A DNA stretch of 64,000 nt from Betaproteobacteria bacterium (GTDB lineage: Bacteria > Pseudomonadota > Gammaproteobacteria > Burkholderiales > Usitatibacteraceae), in the NCBI GenBank assembly GCA_016711875.1, contig JADJSD010000003.1, forward strand, positions 682,001-746,000. Direction: 5' to 3'. The position numbers and the translations under genes are program-made. Positions 62,027 through 64,000 of the stretch are shown piece after piece. The notes under the pieces were generated by a model that saw only the letters and a program-made list of their open reading frames with translations, searched no databases and was not told where the DNA came from. The number at the start of each line of letters is the position of its first letter. Position 1 is the first letter of the stretch.

Positions 62027-62674
62027 TCAGCGCTTGCCGGCGGCTGGCGTCCGGGCGGACTCGTCGAGCACGTCGGCGCCCTTGGGCGGCGTGAAGCGGA
62101 AGAGCGCGGGATCCACCTTCGCGTTGGGCCTGAAGTCGACGAATCGCAGCACCGTTCGCCCGCCCAGGGCGTCCTCGAGTTCCATCGCGACCGGTACGCG
62201 AGCCTTCATGCCCACGCGCACGCGCTCGAAACCCGTGTCCTTCTCCTTCGGCAGCGCCTCGAGCCAGTCGATGCCGTCCTTCGGGCCCGCGTCGCGCAGG
62301 GTGAAGACCGCGGTGGCGTCCCCCCGCCCCGCGAGGAGCGCCGCGGGCGTCGCGGAAAGCGCGCGGTCCGCGGGGCGTACGGTGACCTGGTTCAGGTCCT
62401 CGTCGTGGATCCAGAGCTTCGTGCCGTCGGCCACGATGAGGGTGCGCGCCGGCAAGGCGTACGCCCAGCGGAACTTGCCGGGACGCGAGAAGGCGAACTC
62501 CCCTGCCGCCTTGTCCACCACCCGGCCGCGCGAATCGATCACCTGCTGCTCGAAGCGCGCGGTGGCGCTCGAGGCCGAGCCCGTGAAGGCGAGGAAGTCG
62601 TCCACCGCGCCCGCCGTCGCGAGGGACGGGAGGCAGGCGGCGAGCGCCGCCCACAGCACGCGAAGGAAGTTCAC
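62027..62674 (-). CDS. lolA: Outer-membrane lipoprotein carrier protein LolA
   Basis: 215 residues from a GTG overlapping the ftsK stop (GTGA). Signal peptide (FLRVLWAALAACLPSLATAG), then the LolA fold with ATARFEQQVIDSRGRVVDKA, GKFRWAYALPARTLIVADG and LWIHDEDLNQVTVR. It carries lipoproteins from the LolCD complex (21210-23139) across the periplasm. The C-terminus is slightly extended. Confidence 0.93.
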   Translation of the reverse strand: MNFLRVLWAALAACLPSLATAGAVDDFLAFTGSASSATARFEQQVIDSRGRVVDKAAGEFAFSRPGKFRWAYALPARTLIVADGTKLWIHDEDLNQVTVRPADRALSATPAALLAGRGDATAVFTLRDAGPKDGIDWLEALPKEKDTGFERVRVGMKARVPVAMELEDALGGRTVLRFVDFRPNAKVDPALFRFTPPKGADVLDESARTPAAGKR

Positions 62675-64000
62675 TTGTCCACCGTCCGGTTCGGCGCGAG
62701 GATCTCGCGGTTGCCGTTGGAGGCCATGGACGACACGAGGCCCGCGCGCTCCATGTCCTCGATGAGCCGCGCGGCGCGGTTGTAGCCGATGCGCAGGTGC
62801 CGCTGCACCAGCGAGATGGAGGCGCGGCGGTTCTGCAGCACGATCTGCACGGCCTGGTCGTAGAGCGGGTCCGCCTCGCCGGTGGCGCCGCCCTCGGCCG
62901 GACCATCCGAATCCGCGGCCTCCGGATCGTCGAGGATGCCTTCGATGTAATGGGCCTCTCCCTGCTTCTTCAGGTGCTCGACCACGCGCTGCACCTCGGC
63001 ATCCGACACGTAGGCGCCGTGCACGCGCTGCGGATGCCCCGTGCCCGGGGGCAGGTAGAGCATGTCGCCCTGGCCCAGGAGGCTCTCGGCGCCCTGCTGG
63101 TCCAGGATCGTGCGCGAATCCACCTTGGCGGAGACCTGGAAGGCGACGCGCGTGGGCACGTTCGCCTTGATGAGGCCCGTGATCACGTCGACCGAGGGGC
63201 GCTGCGTCGCGAGGATCAGGTGGATGCCCGAGGCGCGCGACTTCTGCGCCAGGCGCGCGATGAGCTCCTCGACCTTCTTGCCGGCGACCATCATGAGGTC
63301 CGCCAGCTCGTCGATGACCACGACGATGAGCGGCAGCTCCTCGAGATCCTCGGGGCTGTCGGGCGTGAGGCTGAACGGGTGCTTGAGCGGCTGCTTCTTC
63401 TCGATCGCCTCGCGGATCTTCGCGTTGTAGCCGGCGAGGTTCCTCACCGACACCGTCGACATCAGCTTGTAGCGCCGGTCCATCTCGACCACGCACCAGT
63501 GCAGCGCAGCCGCGGCGTGTCGCATGTCCGTCACCACCGGCGCGAGCAGGTGCGGGATGCCCTCGTAGACGGAAAGCTCGAGCATCTTCGGGTCGACCAG
63601 GATGAGCCGCACCTCGCTCGCCGTCGACTTGTAGACGAGCGAGAGGATCATCGCGTTGATCGCGACGGACTTGCCCGAGCCCGTGGTGCCCGCGACGAGC
63701 AGGTGCGGCATGCGCGCGAGATCCGCCACCACCGGCTTGCCGGTGATGTCCTTTCCCATGGCCATCGTGAGGCGCGAGTGCATGTCGGCATAGGCCTGGG
63801 AGCCCACGATCTCCGACAGGCGCACGATCTCGCGCTTCGCGTTGGGAATCTCGAGGCCCATGGACGAGGTGCCGGGGATCGTCTCGACCACGCGGATGGA
63901 GGTGACGGAGAGCGCCCGGGCGAGGTCGCGGCCCAGGTTCACCACCTGCGCGCCCTTCACCCCCACCGCGGGCTCGATCTCGTAACGCGTGATGACCGGG
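62671..64000 (-). CDS. ftsK: DNA translocase FtsK (5' end outside window)
   Basis: About 442 C-terminal residues are visible, beginning PVITRYEIEPAVGVKGAQV at the edge. The RecA-like motor carries Walker A VAGTTGSGKSVAINAM, and Walker B lies in PLIVVVIDELADLMMV. The C-terminal gamma winged-helix domain (DPLYDQAVQIVLQNRRASIS) reads KOPS sites and activates XerCD at dif. The N-terminal membrane domain and linker lie beyond the window. The ending NRTVDK overlaps the lolA start. Confidence 0.96.
   Translation of the reverse strand, partial: PVITRYEIEPAVGVKGAQVVNLGRDLARALSVTSIRVVETIPGTSSMGLEIPNAKREIVRLSEIVGSQAYADMHSRLTMAMGKDITGKPVVADLARMPHLLVAGTTGSGKSVAINAMILSLVYKSTASEVRLILVDPKMLELSVYEGIPHLLAPVVTDMRHAAAALHWCVVEMDRRYKLMSTVSVRNLAGYNAKIREAIEKKQPLKHPFSLTPDSPEDLEELPLIVVVIDELADLMMVAGKKVEELIARLAQKSRASGIHLILATQRPSVDVITGLIKANVPTRVAFQVSAKVDSRTILDQQGAESLLGQGDMLYLPPGTGHPQRVHGAYVSDAEVQRVVEHLKKQGEAHYIEGILDDPEAADSDGPAEGGATGEADPLYDQAVQIVLQNRRASISLVQRHLRIGYNRAARLIEDMERAGLVSSMASNGNREILAPNRTVDK

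Overview
The window is a GC-rich, densely coded stretch of a Gram-negative chromosome. Gene content and order point to a betaproteobacterium. Several neighbourhoods match the conserved proteobacterial order (recJ-prfB-lysS, ftsK-lolA-rarA-serS, ispD-ispF, divergent ppk1/ppx, ybbA-ybbP divergent from tesA), and there is a polyhydroxybutyrate (PHB) locus with phaR, phasin, two phaB copies and class I phaC. No phage, integrase, transposase, rRNA or CRISPR array was found. The only RNA gene seen is tRNA-Val(GAC). Genus cannot be assigned from the sequence alone.

Layout. 1-2,000: NarL-type two-component pair (regulator cut by the window edge). 2,113-6,275: tRNA-Val, an acetyltransferase, rlmI and the monofunctional (p)ppGpp synthetase relA. 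6,427-13,382: the most unusual locus, a four-gene cluster (circularly permuted ATP-grasp, alpha-E protein, proteasome-like Anbu protease, 1,102-aa transglutaminase/DUF2126 protein). A perfect sigma-54 promoter match precedes it, and two related ~205-bp palindromic elements fill two of its spacers, each ending 7-8 nt before a start codon. 13,371-19,530: intradiol dioxygenase-like protein, M20D amidohydrolase, comEC, a DUF2062 membrane protein, an AlkA-like glycosylase and an acetyltransferase. 19,527-23,139: lolC-lolD followed by two tandem paralogs with a J-like N-terminus lacking HPD, a membrane segment and a coiled coil. 23,200-30,143: RpfE-like protein, recJ, a spacer with two loop-sharing hairpins, prfB with its programmed frameshift, an M20 peptidase with a reading-frame break, and lysS.

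30,170-33,384: a phosphorelay operon (Hpt, three-PAS histidine kinase, two output-less receivers). 33,437-44,305: glycine-zipper protein, rimO, phaR, phasin, phaB, a PAS-EAL protein with a degenerate EAL active site, then phaB2, phaC, a ZIP transporter, pgeF and rluD on the minus strand. 44,304-48,828: bamD, ppk1 (frame break) and ppx, with a candidate PHO box between the last two. 48,829-54,750: EamA exporter, ybbP, ybbA, tesA and selU. 54,783-58,774: a Ser/Thr kinase fused to a cyclic-nucleotide-binding-type domain, ispF, ispD and mltF. 58,735-64,000: a histidine phosphatase, serS (frame break near its 3' end), rarA, lolA and ftsK (cut by the window edge).

How the genes fit together. PHB synthesis and granule control (phaB, phaC, phasin, phaR), polyphosphate turnover (ppk1/ppx) and the stringent response (relA) suggest a cell that stores carbon and phosphate and responds to starvation. 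The sigma-54 match at the Anbu cluster would fit nitrogen-linked control, but this is inference. Three genes (M20 peptidase, ppk1, serS) carry what reads as a single extra base. Because serS is essential, sequence errors are the simplest explanation, and these should be checked before calling pseudogenes.
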